Positions 10,434-22,037 of a stretch of DNA of 64,000 nucleotides are shown here, piece after piece. Both the position numbers and the translations under genes were made by a program. This DNA comes from Diploptera punctata (Eukaryota; Arthropoda; Insecta; Blattodea; Blaberidae), in the NCBI GenBank assembly GCA_030220185.1, contig JASPKZ010001600.1:744001-808000 (forward strand), written 5' to 3'. Every line of letters begins with the position of its first letter. The first letter of the stretch is position 1. The notes under the pieces are model-generated. The model was not told the DNA's origin. It ran no database searches and saw nothing but the letters and a program-made list of their open reading frames with translations.

Positions 10434-10590
10434 CTTGCTCAGATAGCTGATTCGGTAGAGCATTCGCTAGAGTGCGAAAGGTCCTGGGTTCGAGCTCCAA
10501 TCTGAGTGTATAATTTTTCTCTTCAAATATAATTTATCCATCGTTGAGATGTATGAAATGAATAATATAAAAATGCCAATATTTATTCCT
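10434..10590 (+). repeat. tRNA-like unit, second copy in the array
   Basis: Head at 10434-10505 with TAGCTGATTCGGTAGAGC and GGGTTCGAGCTCC, then TTTTTCTCTTCAAATATAAT. The anticodon arm is TCGCTAGAGTGCGA, unlike any standard tRNA. Confidence 0.65.
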
Positions 10591-10777
10591 GTTGCATCAT
10601 GAACATCCTGGTAACTCTGAATATGTCGCATGGAGCTTTTGCTGTCTGTGAGGATTCAGATGTATGATGTTATTATTATTGTTAAGATATAAATCCTTTC
10701 AAAGCTACAATAATTCCAAGCATGCTAATTTCAAATTCGTGTTCACAATAAAATTTAAAGTAAAGGTAAAATTCATA

Positions 10778-10900
10778 GTAGTAAAAGATTCCGGGCTCTG
10801 TGGCCGTGGTCTATAACTGGCGTTTCTTCCATGGCCACAGAGCCCGGAATCTTTTACTACCATGATTACCGGCCATGAAAGCCTGCATTCTACTGGTAAA
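10778..10900. repeat. Short fold-back, CTTTCATGGCCGG end
   Basis: AGTAAAAGATTCCGGGCTCT and GTGGCC at 10781-10805 recur inverted at 10832-10860, followed by ACCGGCCATGAAAGCCTGC. End sequence resembles the CTTTCACGGCC family. Confidence 0.6.
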
Positions 10901-10904
10901 ATTC

Positions 10905-12090
10905 ATAGTTAAATATGGGAAATAACATTATGAGGTTCTTAATTCATAAATTAATGATTCATTTTTTAACATCTTACCTCACATTTTATGTTTCTTCAAA
11001 CACGGGAATTAGTTTTCGAGAGAAGGATCTCTCTCATTTTCAACTGACATTATGACTACCGGATTTTCGTTGGAATCTCCATCAATAACATTGCCATCTG
11101 GTGTTGGTTTGATGAACTTTGAGATGAGGTCACGTTCATCAGGAATCTCGAAATTCATGGATCTAAATTAGTTCTTCTGAATATATATATATATATATAT
11201 CTTCTCCCAAATTGTCAATTCTAAAGGTTTTTCCAAATGTTTTAAAAGTAGGGCTTCTTTTTCAATTTTATGATTCTCCAATAAAGTATGTGCTGCAATA
11301 GCTGATTTTTCAATTTTAAGAAAGAATACAATCACATTTTGAACATAGCCAATTTAAATGGTTTTGGAAAAGAAATAATTGTAAATAAATTAAAGAAATT
11401 CAGACAACAAAAAAGATTAAAAGAATACACTACCCTGCAATCTGATTCAAAGAAAGGAAAACAGTTTAAGAAAATTATGTATCATCCTGAAATACATAAC
11501 AAATTTCAAGAAATTCAATATTACATTGGCACCGATAAATAAATTTAGCCTTGGTAATCTATTAATCACTAATAAGAAATTGAACACCCCAGATAGCAAA
11601 AAATCTGGAATTTATCAAATTATTTGTAAGGACTGCAATAAAGTATACATAGGAAAAACAAAAAGAAATTTGGACACTCGCACTAAAGAACACTCCAGAA
11701 ATATTAAAAATGGTAAAATTGAAAAATCAGCTATTGCAGCACATAGTTTATTGGAGAATCATAAAATTGAAAAAGAAGCCCTACTTTTAAAACATTTGGA
11801 AAAAACCTTTAGAATTGACAATTTGGAAGAAGATTTATATTCAAAATAACAAATTTAGATCCATGAATTTCGAGATTCCTGATGAACGTGACCTCATCTC
11901 AAAGTTCATCAAATCAACACCAGATGGCAACATTATTGATGGACATTCCAACGATTCCAACAAAAATCTGGTAGTCATAATGTCGGTTGAAAATGAGAGA
12001 GATCCTTCTCTCAAAAACTAGTTCCCGTGTTTGAAGAAACATAAAATATGAGGTAAGATGTTAAAAAATCTCATTAATTTATGAATAAAG
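10905..12090 (+). mobile_element. Penelope-like element, palindromic copy 1 (GIY-YIG)
   Basis: The right half (11339-12021, plus strand, frame-shifted) encodes a Penelope-like C-terminus. FGKEIIVNKLKKFRQQKRL comes first, then the GIY-YIG endonuclease with SGIYQIICKDCNKVYIGKTK and TRTKEHSRNIKNG, then MNFEIPDERDLISKF. The left part (10905-11325) is an inverted copy of about the last 400 bp of the right part, so the whole element can fold on itself around a roughly 350-bp single-copy middle. Ends carry ACATCTTACCTCA and its complement. The reverse transcriptase is missing. Confidence 0.8.
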
Positions 12091-12092
12091 GC

Positions 12093-12360
12093 AAAATTAT
12101 TCCACTACAGGCCTTAGGAGGCTTTTGGGGTAGTAGGAGGTTAAGGCTCCCACCTTTCTAAATGATTGGCACTTGATGCTTGCATTTATCCCCAGAATAA
12201 ACATCTGTTACATTCCATTAGACGTTACAATAAACTCAGGGTCATGGTTCTGCCAGAAGGTTTAGGTCAGTTAAAAATTTTGACCTCACTAAAAGACTTG
12301 AACTCCTGACTTTCCAGCTTGTTGTGCATTGCCCTAACCAGCCGTGCTATAGTGTGCCCC
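12093..12360 (-). mobile_element. tRNA-derived SINE, type S2
   Basis: Same layout as 2598-2885: GGGAGCCTTAACCTCCTACT complement near 12135, a CCTGAGTTT/ACCATGACCC core, and a degraded tRNA-like head at the 12300-12360 side. Confidence 0.7.
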
Positions 12361-12364
12361 AAGA

Positions 12365-13545
12365 ATAAAATATAATACTGTTAAAATTACTTTACCTTAG
12401 TTCCCTACTATATGTCTCATTGAATTGGTATGTTGACTGCATACCATTCATGACATCTGTGGGCAAATAATGTAACTAAATTAACTCCTAACAAAGGAGA
12501 GGCAGTGGCTCAACATTGGGCTATGCCATTATAGATTATAGATAGAAAATTACCTTATTTATATAGAAAATGTGCTTTATGATTCTTCTGAGAAGTAAAC
12601 ATGTCAATCAGTCTCTGGTTGTATGAAGGAATCTCTGCAATCATATTAGATATTTTGTGTTTCTTAATTTGAATTCTTTAAGATATGTTATGCCCATTAG
12701 TGTCCAACTAGTTCTCTCCATGAAATATACCCACAAAACAGAAGAGAATATTAATTTTTTTCTCACCTACAGTCAGCCACGATTTTCTTTCAAATCAAGA
12801 AGTTTCAAAATTTTGATTATATGTCTTGCAGTTTTGATGAAGCTTAAAATCATAGTCCTTTCCACTTCTATTTATAACACTGAAAATTGAGTTTTTAACA
12901 CTGTGTACACTGTATTCACAATGACAGCATAAACACCAATTTAAAAATTTGTAAAAGTACACAAGACTTAATTTTCACAACTAGTACATATCACCTTTCA
13001 GTGCTAAAAATACTGAAAAGACAAATTCTGTAAACTTAATCTAAAACAAAATTGGGAATTTTCAACCATATCACTTTATTCTGTTTACAGTGGAAGATAA
13101 CGGATATGCAAGTAGAAAGAGAAAGCTGAAGAGAATTTTATTTGAAGGAAGCAGCACCCTACCTAAAGTGGACAGCACAAATCGTCTATTGCCACAGCAC
13201 TAATCATCTATTGACAGTGTTAAACATCTAGATACACCCACCTAGAATGTTCCTTTTTGATGAGTTCATCAAAAATAGCCCAAACTTGACATAACAATCT
13301 ATTACCGAGTTCATTGGACTTATAAAAAAAACAGCTGTACTGCTTATAGAATTGACTTCAAATCAGCCCTAGAGAGAACTGGAAGCTTCAAAAACTTCTA
13401 ACTTAAGTTAGTATTTAATTTTATCCATATGATAACAGAACAGGAAATAATTATTTAGATCTTCATTTGGTGTTATTGGATCAGATAAAATATAATTGAA
13501 AATTCAGTATCAAGTTTAAAATATTCATCAGCATCATCATAATTT
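12365..13545. other. Intron 6 sequence, nothing recognised
   Basis: AT-rich. No exon with splice sites and lipase similarity, and no transposon signature that I can name. A 100-bp block near 12415-12480 has a diverged relative at 18700-18785. Confidence 0.4.
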
Positions 13546-14130
13546 TCTTATCGTGTCCTTTTGGTTGAATACAAATTTGCCTCCAACCATTTCTATCTTC
13601 CCATGCTTTGCTTCTTTTTAGTTTCCCAGTCATATCCTCTCTCTTATAAACTTTTCTTCGCTTGGTTAATCATCTTTCTTATCGTCTACCTCGTGATTGT
13701 TTTCCTTATATCTTGAGATTTAACAGTCTTTGTGGTAGTCTTTCCTTTTCCATTCTTTTTAAATGTCCAAACCATTTCAGTCTATTTTTCTCTATGCCTG
13801 TTAATGTTTCTACACTGAATGTCTCCCTGATTTTGTCATTCCTTATTCTATCTCTCCTTGTTTTATGTACCATTTCATGTAAGAATTTCATTTCTGTAGC
13901 TTGAATTCTGCTCAATTCCTTCTTAGTATATGTCCAAGTCTTAGCTGCATATGTTAGAAATGGTTTTATACATTGCCATTTTACACTTGGTGGGTATATC
14001 TTTATTCCAGATTAATTGTTTAGTTAAATTATAGGCTTCTAAACTCTTCTCTATTATTTACTGATTTCAGTCTGTATTTTCCCATTTGCATTTATCACCA
14101 TTCCTAAATACGTAAATTTTTCCACTTTTT
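13545..14130 (-). mobile_element. LINE C-terminal fragment
   Basis: The minus strand encodes EMKFLHEMVHKTRRDRIRND and NRLKWFGHLKRMEKERLPQR, the typical tail of an arthropod LINE reverse transcriptase. Stops upstream. A second, oppositely oriented LINE 3' end with a GAAGAAGAAG tail follows at about 14190-14300. Confidence 0.65.
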
Positions 14131-14306
14131 GTAGATTTATGTTAAAAATATTATGAGGGTAAAATATTAAGAGGAGCTGAGCTCCATTAGCCTTTAATGA
14201 TACACTGTGTCTGGTTAAAAGATATACAATAGAATGGATTTTCTATAGGATCGTAACAGGTCTTGGCCTAATACTTGGAAGGAAGAAGAAGAAGAAGGAT
14301 ATTATA

Positions 14307-14839
14307 CTAGGGCATTCGATAAGTAATGGCAACACTGCTATAACATCATAAAAACGTTTATTTAGGTTGGTTACTTTTGACATTATGAACTTAATTTATA
14401 GTCTCTTGCCAAGTCAACTATATGTTGCCAAATCCTTGCAATACAGTTAACTTCATCTCCAGCACCATTTCTGGATATCTCTTTTACTGATCAATCTAGA
14501 ACTTTCTGGATATAAGTTCTTGATTGAAACTGAATGTCTCATAGAGGTTCGAGAATAAGTTACAGTTACAAGAGCTCATGTCTGGTGAACTTGGTGGATG
14601 TTCGAATACTTCCCAATTCCACCTTCAAAACAAATCCTACTGACTATCTTTTTTAGGGTGGTATTACTTACTAAATGTTAGAAACCTGAATGTATTCACA
14701 AAATATTGCTATTTCGAGACTTTCAATATTACAGATTTATACAACAAAGACTACTCAACCATATATTACAAGATTACATTGGTCACTACTAAGATCGCCC
14801 ATTTACAAGAGTGTTGCCATTATTTATCAAATGTCCTAG
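14307..14839 (-). mobile_element. Degenerate mariner-type element
   Basis: Inverted ends of about 30 bp: CTAGGGCATTCGATAAGTAA left and its diverged complement ending at 14839 (GCCATTATTTATCAAATGTC), each containing TAATGGCAACAC, and each flanked by TA. Inside, the minus strand reads WEVFEHPPSSPDM, a fragment of the mariner catalytic domain. At 533 bp it is far shorter than an autonomous mariner. Confidence 0.75.
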
Positions 14840-14872
14840 TATTATATGCTTATAGAACTTATGGTAAATTAC

Positions 14873-15007
14873 CTCGAGGTTCCCTTACTCCAGGTCCAAT
14901 AAAAGGAAGTGTTGAAGTATGTGCAATTTCTACAAATTTTGCATCAGTTCTTGATATTTGTACTTCATCACTGTATCCTTGAAACAAGGGTGCTGCAGGT
15001 TCTAGAC
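14873..15007 (-). CDS. Lipase-like gene, exon 6 (catalytic acid position, Asp to Glu)
   Basis: Encodes residues 202-246. With the preceding exon it reads RLTGLEPAAPLFQG, aligned with the family's R-I-T-G-L-D-P-A-x-P, so the catalytic Asp is replaced by Glu204. It continues TDAKFVEIAHT, the conserved D-A-x-F-V-(D/E)-x-x-H-T strand. The donor is GTAATT after CCTCGAG and the acceptor TTTTAG; both splice phases are 1. A degenerate mariner-type element ends only 33 bp from the donor. The substitution rests on a single GAA codon in an otherwise well-kept exon, so a sequencing error is possible but unlikely. Confidence 0.92.
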
Positions 15008-15376
15008 CTAAAATTAAACTATTTTCCATTTTAATGTCTAGGATTAACAATAAAATTTAATGTCATCTTGAAAAAAATAGTAATGAGTCTAACTATAGAT
15101 TCAAGAGTCTTTAGTGTTAAACTGAACCCATATTCAAAAAAATGATGAATTTTATGGTCACCTCTTTGATTATGACCAATAATATGAAAATTAAAAAGTG
15201 AGGGAATGTAAAATTGAATATAAATACTTGATTACAAAAATTGAATCGTAAATAAACACTTCATATATTCTCTCTGAAATATGTTAAGGTGAAAAAATTC
15301 ATCTCATGAGATGAGGTATATATTTATGATCTAGTTTATGTAATTATTACCTTAGAATGACAATATGTTTTTGTTT

Positions 15377-17325
15377 TCAAATGCTGGGCCTTGGCAATGA
15401 AGCCATTAGCGTTCTTGCTCTCCAATATTTCTCTATGGTGGATCCAACAGGTAATACTTCACAGGTTTGTAGATGTTCTTCGTTCATTTCTTTGTCTTTG
15501 TTGCATAGAGGATAATTTGGATTTGTGTAGATTCCTATTTTATATAAATGTTTGGCCAAATAGTCATGTTCTGTAAGCAGTCTAAATTTTGCTACTGTAG
15601 TTTTACGTGGAATTTCTGGAATAATATCTGGCTTCTTTACTAAAATATTCCATTTTTTGTCTTTGGCTTTATTACATAGGTCTTGGTTTTGTTTGATTTT
15701 ATATTTGTTTTTAATTATTCTTTTTATGGATGTGAAAGGTAAGCTTTTAGTAGTATTCTGAATTAGATTGGAGCCTTTTTTGGCAAGAAAATCAGCAGTG
15801 TCATTTCCAGCAATTCCACAATGTGCAGGTATCCATTGCAATTGAATTCTTTTCTGTAGTTTTTGGAGTTGTTGAATCATTTTGTAGCACTCTTTAATTT
15901 GTATTGACTTCATTTTGTGTGAATTTATTGCATATATTGCTGCCTTAGAATCAGAGAGTATGACAGCATTTTGAAATTTATTTATTCTGTATAGTAATTG
16001 TTGGAGTGAAATATGAATAGCCGTTACTTCCGCATCAAAATTTGTTGTGTGGTATCCTGCTGGTTGATAAAATGAAAATAATGCACATGTAATTCCTGAT
16101 CCTGAGTTGTTATCAATAGTAGATCCATCTGTGTAGACATGTAACCATTCTTCTGGTGGATATCTCTTATTCACAGCTTCTAATGCTAGAGCTTTTAGTA
16201 CAGGTGTGGGAGTTTCAGATTTTGTAACTGGTTCTTCTAGATTTAGCTGAATGTTAATTGGTTCAAAAGTAAGAGGGTTTTCTCTGATCAAAATATTTTC
16301 TTTAGATTTAGGAAGATTCAAATCTGTTTTTATTTCTGTTACTTTGGACAAGAAACTTGTTTGTGTTTTCAACTTGGTTGGTTGTAACTGTCTTTTTTCC
16401 CATTTTGATGTTGTTAACCGTAACATTTTTTCGTGTTGTGTTATTGCCTGTTCCTCTAAAGTTAGACATATTGGAGGGTTCTGAGTTAGTGCTTGCATTG
16501 CTGTGATTGGGGTTGATTTAGCTGCGCTGGTTATAAGCCGTAAAGCCTGATTTTGGCATACTTCTAGGCGATTTAGGTTCGAGTTATTTGCTGTGATTAT
16601 TACCTCCCCGTTGTATAGAAGTATTGGCTTGATGAATGTTTTATACGTGGTGTTCAGAGTCTGGCGATTACTACCCCACTTTGCTCCAGCTAATCTTTTT
16701 AAGATTGAAAATCTTTTCGTTGCTTTGTTTACTACTGCTTCAATATGTTTTCTCCAAGATAATTTTGAATCAAAAATTGTCCCTAGATATTTTGTTTTAT
16801 TTGTTTGTCTCAGCTTTGTTTTCTTGAACTGTAGATTTAGTTTTGGGACTTTTTTCTTCAAGCTAAATATTTGAAATGTTGTTTTGTCTGTATTAATGGC
16901 CATTAAATTGTTGTGGGTCCACTTTTCTAATTGGTTAAGAGCCTTTTCCATAGAAAATTTAGATTTTTCTATTTGTGAGGAAGATGTCCACATAATCATG
17001 TCATCTGCAAAAAGAGCTGTCTTTATTTCCGTGTTTGATATAGCTGGTGGGAGATCGTTGATGTAGATGTTGAACAGGGTTGTACTTAGTACTGCACCTT
17101 GAGGGAGGCCCATTTTTATTTGTCGGAATTTGGAAGTACTGTCATTGTATTTTGTAGCACAGAAACATTGTGAAAGGAACTGGGTGATCCAGTTTAACAT
17201 ATTGTTTTGAATGCCAAGTTTTGTGAGTTTTTCAAGTAATTTGTATCTCCATGCTGAGTCATATGCTTTTTCAAAATCAATGAAAACTGTTAGCGTATCT
17301 TGATTTTTGTCATGACAATATTAAT
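15377..17325 (-). mobile_element. 5'-truncated LINE with open RT/RNase H frame
   Basis: An uninterrupted minus-strand frame of 607 codons (15377-17200), continuing upstream to about 17320 without an internal ATG. It starts in RT motif A (TVFIDFEKAYDSAW), then MGLPQGAVLS and the FADD box (LFADDMIMWTS). The C-terminal half is an RNase H with YTDGSTIDNNSGSG, AEVTAI, LSDSKAAI and PAHCGIAGNDTADFLA, holding the expected acidic residues. The end carries CPLC-type residues (NPNYPLCNKDKEMNEEHLQTC). RNase H after RT points to the I/Jockey-type LINEs. The endonuclease and ORF1 are missing, so this is a 5'-truncated, fairly young insertion, in sense orientation in intron 5 of the lipase-like gene. Confidence 0.88.
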
Positions 17326-17401
17326 GATTTATATATATGATGCCTTACTATTGAAAAAAGTTTTTGTCCCCTCCCTTTTTTTTTAATGTTATTAATTTAG
17401 A

Positions 17402-17712
17402 GTCCACCGCTATGGTCTCAAGGTAGTGTGCTGCCTTGTCATGCAGTAGGCCTGGGTTCGATTTCCAGTCGGGACAAGTTCCTGAGTGAGTTCTTTTTTG
17501 GGGTTTTTCCTCACCTGTAAGACAAATGTAAGGAAGCTTAGGGCCCAACGGTCCCCGAAAATCATCCGGCCATCATCATCATCCTTCACCGGTGTGGAAA
17601 GCAACGGGAAGCTACCACACCTATAATTCCCTAGTAAAGCTGCAAAGCATGGCATGAAAGTGCTATGATTGCAGAGGAGGACTTGCCTCCGGGCACAATT
17701 GCTATGGATGGA
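17402..17712 (+). mobile_element. tRNA-derived SINE, type S3
   Basis: tRNA-like head with TATGGTCTCAAGGTAGTGTG and GGGTTCGATTTCC; body and end as in 1722-2045, including GGTGTGGAAAGCAACGGGAA and TAAAGCTGCAAAGCATGGCA. Confidence 0.8.
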
Positions 17713-17851
17713 TTGATTTAGAATGAATCTCAAATCTAAATTGCACAAAAATAGTTTAGAAAAATCTCAGTTATCTGATCACTGACTTTAAAACATGTCA
17801 ATATATTTTTGTTTAGAATTAAAGTCTATTAAGAGGAGTCTTTATGCTCAC

Positions 17852-18000
17852 CTGTTAGTCTTTCAACACATGGAGTTTTCGTTTTGGTGTCTGACAAACC
17901 TTTAGCTATGTAAGCTCCTACGTGAGATCCTAAACTCAAACCAATAATGTGGAGTTTACATTCAGACATTCCATAATTGTTTGATAAATATTTAACAAAT
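17852..18000 (-). CDS. Lipase-like gene, exon 5 (catalytic serine)
   Basis: Encodes residues 152-201. It contains the lipase/esterase nucleophile elbow as CKLHIIGLSLGSHVGAY; Ser174 in GLSLG is the predicted nucleophile (G-x-S-x-G). The family's usual GHSLGAH reads GLSLGSH here, with Leu in place of the His before Ser. The exon ends CVERLTG, running into the strand that should carry the catalytic acid. Acceptor TGTTACAG, donor GTGAGC; enters phase 2, leaves phase 1. Exon 6 follows after a 2.8-kb intron that holds a same-strand LINE. Confidence 0.92.
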
Positions 18001-18164
18001 CTGTAACAATAGTTTTTTGAAGTTAGCTTGAATCATTGTAAATTGACTAGTTACATCATATTGTAAAAAATATTTTTATTCGTAACCTATGTTAGCCTTC
18101 CTTATCCAAATAATACCTTAATTCAATGTTTACATTATAAATTTAACATTTTTCATTGAAGGTC

Positions 18165-18690
18165 AAATTATATATGAAGAGAAAAATATACACCTAGACC
18201 GGGATTTGAACCCAGGACCTTTAGCTTTATAAGCTAATACTCTGCCACTGAGCTATCCAAGGCCTCCGATATAAATATAAATTTTTCTCTATACATTTAA
18301 TTCCCGAGAGCACCAAAGGTTTGCGAACCGTTGCTTGACATGCGAATGACAGTTTCTTATTTAAGAAGATATTTATGGGAATTTAACATTACTTTATAAA
18401 GCCAGTAGAGCTTCTTTCAATGTTTTTATTATAAATTTTACATTTCTCACTGAAGGTCAAATTATATTTGAAGAGAAAAATATATGTTCTATTGACTTTA
18501 TAAAGTAATGTTAAATTCCCATTAAAAGTCTTCTTAAATAAGAAACTGCCATTTGCATGTCGAGCAGTGGTTTACAAGCTTTTAGTGTTCTCAGGAATTA
18601 AAATTTCAGTGGCAGAGCATTAGCGTATAAAGCTAAAGATCAAACCCTGGTCTAGGCGTATATTTTTCTCTTCAAATATAATAATACCTT
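18165..18690. repeat. Two tRNA-like units in inverted orientation
   Basis: A minus-strand unit (head 18190-18265: B box complement GGGATTTGAACCC) is followed by a plus-strand unit whose head ends near 18655. Spacers share GTTAAATTCCCAT and AATGTTTTTATTATAAAT blocks. Together they form a large hairpin. Confidence 0.65.
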
Positions 18691-18854
18691 AATTGCCTAT
18701 TAGATACCTCATTGAGGTGATGTGCTGACCACATATCACTCATTAACATCTGTAGGGAAATAAGCATAACTAAATTAGCTTGTTCAAGAAAATCCTACTT
18801 AGGAACACCCATGTCCCCTTTCAGGACTTATGGGGTGTATATATATGTATATAT

Positions 18855-19195
18855 ATGTCCACTGCTGTGGTCTCGAGGTAGCATGCTGCCTTGTCACGCT
18901 GCAGGCCCAGATTCGATTACTCATCGGGACAGGCTCCTGGGTGAGATTTTTTTTTGGGTTTTTCCTCACCTGTAAGACAAAAGTAAGGAAGCTTAAGGCC
19001 CAAAGGTCCCCAAAAATCATCAGGCCATCATCATCATCCTTATCATTATCGTCATCATCGTTCATCGGTGCAGAAAGCAACGGGAAACTACCAACCAATA
19101 ATTCCCTAGTAAAGCTGCAAAGCATAGCATGAAAATTCTATGATTGCAGTGAAAGACCTGCCCTTGGGCAGAATTACTATGGATGGATGGACGGA
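18855..19195 (+). mobile_element. tRNA-derived SINE, type S3
   Basis: Head TGTGGTCTCGAGGTAGCATG; contains a run of nine T in the body and an expanded CATCATCATCATCC region. Flanked on both sides by TATATATATA runs, probably the insertion target. Confidence 0.8.
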
Positions 19196-19690
19196 TATAT
19201 ATATATATAGATATACATATTAATGGTAACTTACAAATGAATTGGAATCAAATACTTGACATAATGTCACATAGAAAGTTATCTTAAAAAATATATAAAA
19301 TTTCTGCTTTGGATCTTAGCCATGTTTATATTTAGATGTAGAAGTCAGTAATTGGATTTAGTTACTAACAGAAATTTTCAAGTGTTCTTTAATGACTAGA
19401 AAAATACTAAATTTGGACCATTGTATGAATGGTAGTGACGCCACAGATTTATTGTTTATACCCAAAACAGACATTTGCAGTAATTATAAAATATGCAGTT
19501 TAGAATCCTCTACTGTCTGCAATATTTTGACCCTATACGAGGTATTAGAGATATTCTTTATAAGAAAAATAAAAAATGTTATTGTTTAAAAGATTACCAA
19601 TATTTGAACAGTACATTTAAGTTCAGTCTGATATTCCAGAAATGTCATAAAAGACAACCTGGTGGCATTAGAAAAAAAAAATTCCCATTT
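19196..19690. other. Intron 4/3 border sequence, mostly unique
   Basis: AT-rich, no coding support. The last part (19638-19678) is a 3'-end fragment of the SINE type seen at 3885-4195. Confidence 0.4.
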
Positions 19691-19701
19691 TATAAACTTA
19701 C

Positions 19702-19802
19702 CGTACAGCCTGAGCTGCCACAGTTCTCATTGTGGATATAGTTTGAAAATAGTTTTGATTTGCGCAGATGCTCCAGTCTATGAAGATGAAGTTAGTGTCT
19801 TC
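19702..19802 (-). CDS. Lipase-like gene, exon 4 (beta-strand before the nucleophile)
   Basis: Encodes residues 119-151 plus two bases. The segment EDTNFIFIDWSICANQNYF fits the family pattern D-x-N-hydrophobic-D-W followed by the Y-x-x-A helix region, and MRTVAAQAVR corresponds to the helix that precedes the active-site strand. The acceptor is TTTACCAG and the donor GTAAGT. The exon opens in phase 0 and closes in phase 2. It is shorter than the equivalent vertebrate segment because loops are reduced, which is common in insect members. Confidence 0.88.
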
Positions 19803-19804
19803 CT

Positions 19805-20390
<586 letters not shown>

Positions 20391-20586
20391 TAAATATGGG
20401 AAATAACATTATGAGGTTCTTAATTCATAAATTAATTAGTCATTTTTACATCTTACCTCATAGTTTATGTTTTCTTAAACATGGGAACTGCAGTTTTCAA
20501 CCGCCATTATGACTAGTCATAAGAAGTGTTTAAGATAACATAAACTATGAGGTAAGATGTAAAAATGACTCATTAATTTATGATAG
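20391..20586. repeat. Minimal Penelope-derived palindrome
   Basis: Left arm (AAATATGGGAAATAACATTA, ATTCATAAATTAATTAGTCA, ACATCTTACCTCATAGTTTA) and right arm (CATAAACTATGAGGTAAGAT, GACTCATTAATTTATGA) are the same outer ends as the GIY-YIG elements at 10905 and 46067, but the coding interior is absent. Confidence 0.7.
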
Positions 20587-20616
20587 ACATGAGAAAAGTA
20601 GTCAAATAATGCAATA

Positions 20617-22037
20617 CAGTAAACTCCCGATTATCCGTGTGCATATTATCTGGTTTGCAGATTATCTGGGCATGACTATTTTAACTGTATTTTTTAAAAA
20701 ATACTGTATTTTGTATCGTTATGAAAAAAATTCTTTATTTTTAAACATGCTACTGTGAACTGCGCTTAGAAACTAACACAATAGAGTAACCTTCACTCAC
20801 AACCCCCTCCCCTGACGCATTTAACGGTACCAAGCAACATTCTGAGAATACAATACAATTTCAGAAATTTCCGTTGCATGAGTCACTGAATGTTTGTTGT
20901 TAGAGATTGAAATCACGGATTTGCTGTGGCAGTGGATTTATCAGTGGTTAATAGTGTAGTCATCTATGGTTACTAGTCAGCGATAACCCTACTAGTGTGG
21001 GAATCGCTGATTATTTGTCATCGCTGGTTATAAGTGTGGATATCGGTGGTTACTAGTGTTGTTGTCGCTGGTTACGGTGGCCATTTGAATAACTGTCATG
21101 ACCACTCTCACAGGAAATAGTTCCACTTTTTTTTTTCATATTTACGAGTAAAATAAAATAATGGTAATTACGACTCGCACCTAAATACATTTAATATAAC
21201 ATTTTCTTAATATTTGTTGCATTTAAGTAGTGTTAAAGTGGGTAAATAAATTTCTGATCAACTTCCACGGTGCCGAATAACTCACATTCAGTACCAGGCA
21301 CTGAGCAGGGCATTTAAATCCACAGGCCAGCCATTTAAATACCCCAGCTACTCTTTTTGTGGCACTTCAGAAAATGGACCATTATTCACAAACTATTAGT
21401 CCTAGAAAATTCAAATTTTGTACATATCTAAAGGAGATATACTAGTAGGATTTGATGGTGAAATAACTTGGGTGATTGATATCACATGGTATCGGCGTAT
21501 CAATTTCAGGAAGTGGAAGTTCATCTTCACTTTCACTTTGTGAATCTTCTAATTCAGGAATCAGTTCATCACCTGAATCATCATTATACAAAATATTCAC
21601 TAATTCTTCTTCAGTGAGATATTTTTCTTTTGCCATGGTTTCACTCACGCACAAACAACAGCGCGATAACGAGAAACATGTACGACTGCATTGGAGCCTG
21701 GAGTCAAGTTTGGGTGAACGAATTCCATGTGTTGTTTGTTTTAAAAGTAAAAGGGGATTCACCAAGGTTAAACGTGTTAAACGGGAATAGAAAATGTAGT
21801 TTTACATGCCATCTATGATCTCCAAGACATACTAAGCCAACACAATATTTAGGCGCCGAATATAAATGCGGTTTGTTCGTGCCCACTCTAAAACTGACCG
21901 ACGGCCACATACACGATAGTCTCTTTAAATGCCTTAACTGGTTTACGGTACTGAATGTGTTACTTGGATTATCCGTGTTTTTTTATTTTCCGTGCATATT
22001 TCGGTCCCAATTAACAAGGATAATCGGGAGTTTGCTG
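20617..22037. mobile_element. pogo/Tigger-like DNA transposon with nested insert
   Basis: Terminal inverted repeats CAGTAAACTCCCGATTATCC (left) and complement ending GGATAATCGGGAGTTTGCTG (right), each next to TA. Such termini are typical of pogo/Tigger elements. No transposase survives; a second element sits inside at about 21279-21962. Confidence 0.75.
21279..21962 (-). mobile_element. Nested element with piggyBac-like N-terminal ORF
   Basis: Ends share an inverted CACATTCAGTACC, followed inward by GGCATTTAAA on both sides. From an ATG at 21636 the minus strand encodes MAKEKYLTEEELVNILYNDD and an acidic stretch (SESEDELPLPE), which resembles the acidic N-terminus of piggyBac-type transposases. 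No TTAA duplication could be fixed, so the class is tentative. Confidence 0.5.

Noticed and set aside
11160..11210. CRISPR-like or satellite array at the TA-rich stretches
   Set aside because: These are simple TATATA repeats next to Penelope-like and SINE insertions; no spacer structure.
12657..12890. 77-codon plus-strand frame in intron 6
   Set aside because: No domain, no splice context and base composition like the surrounding AT-rich intron.
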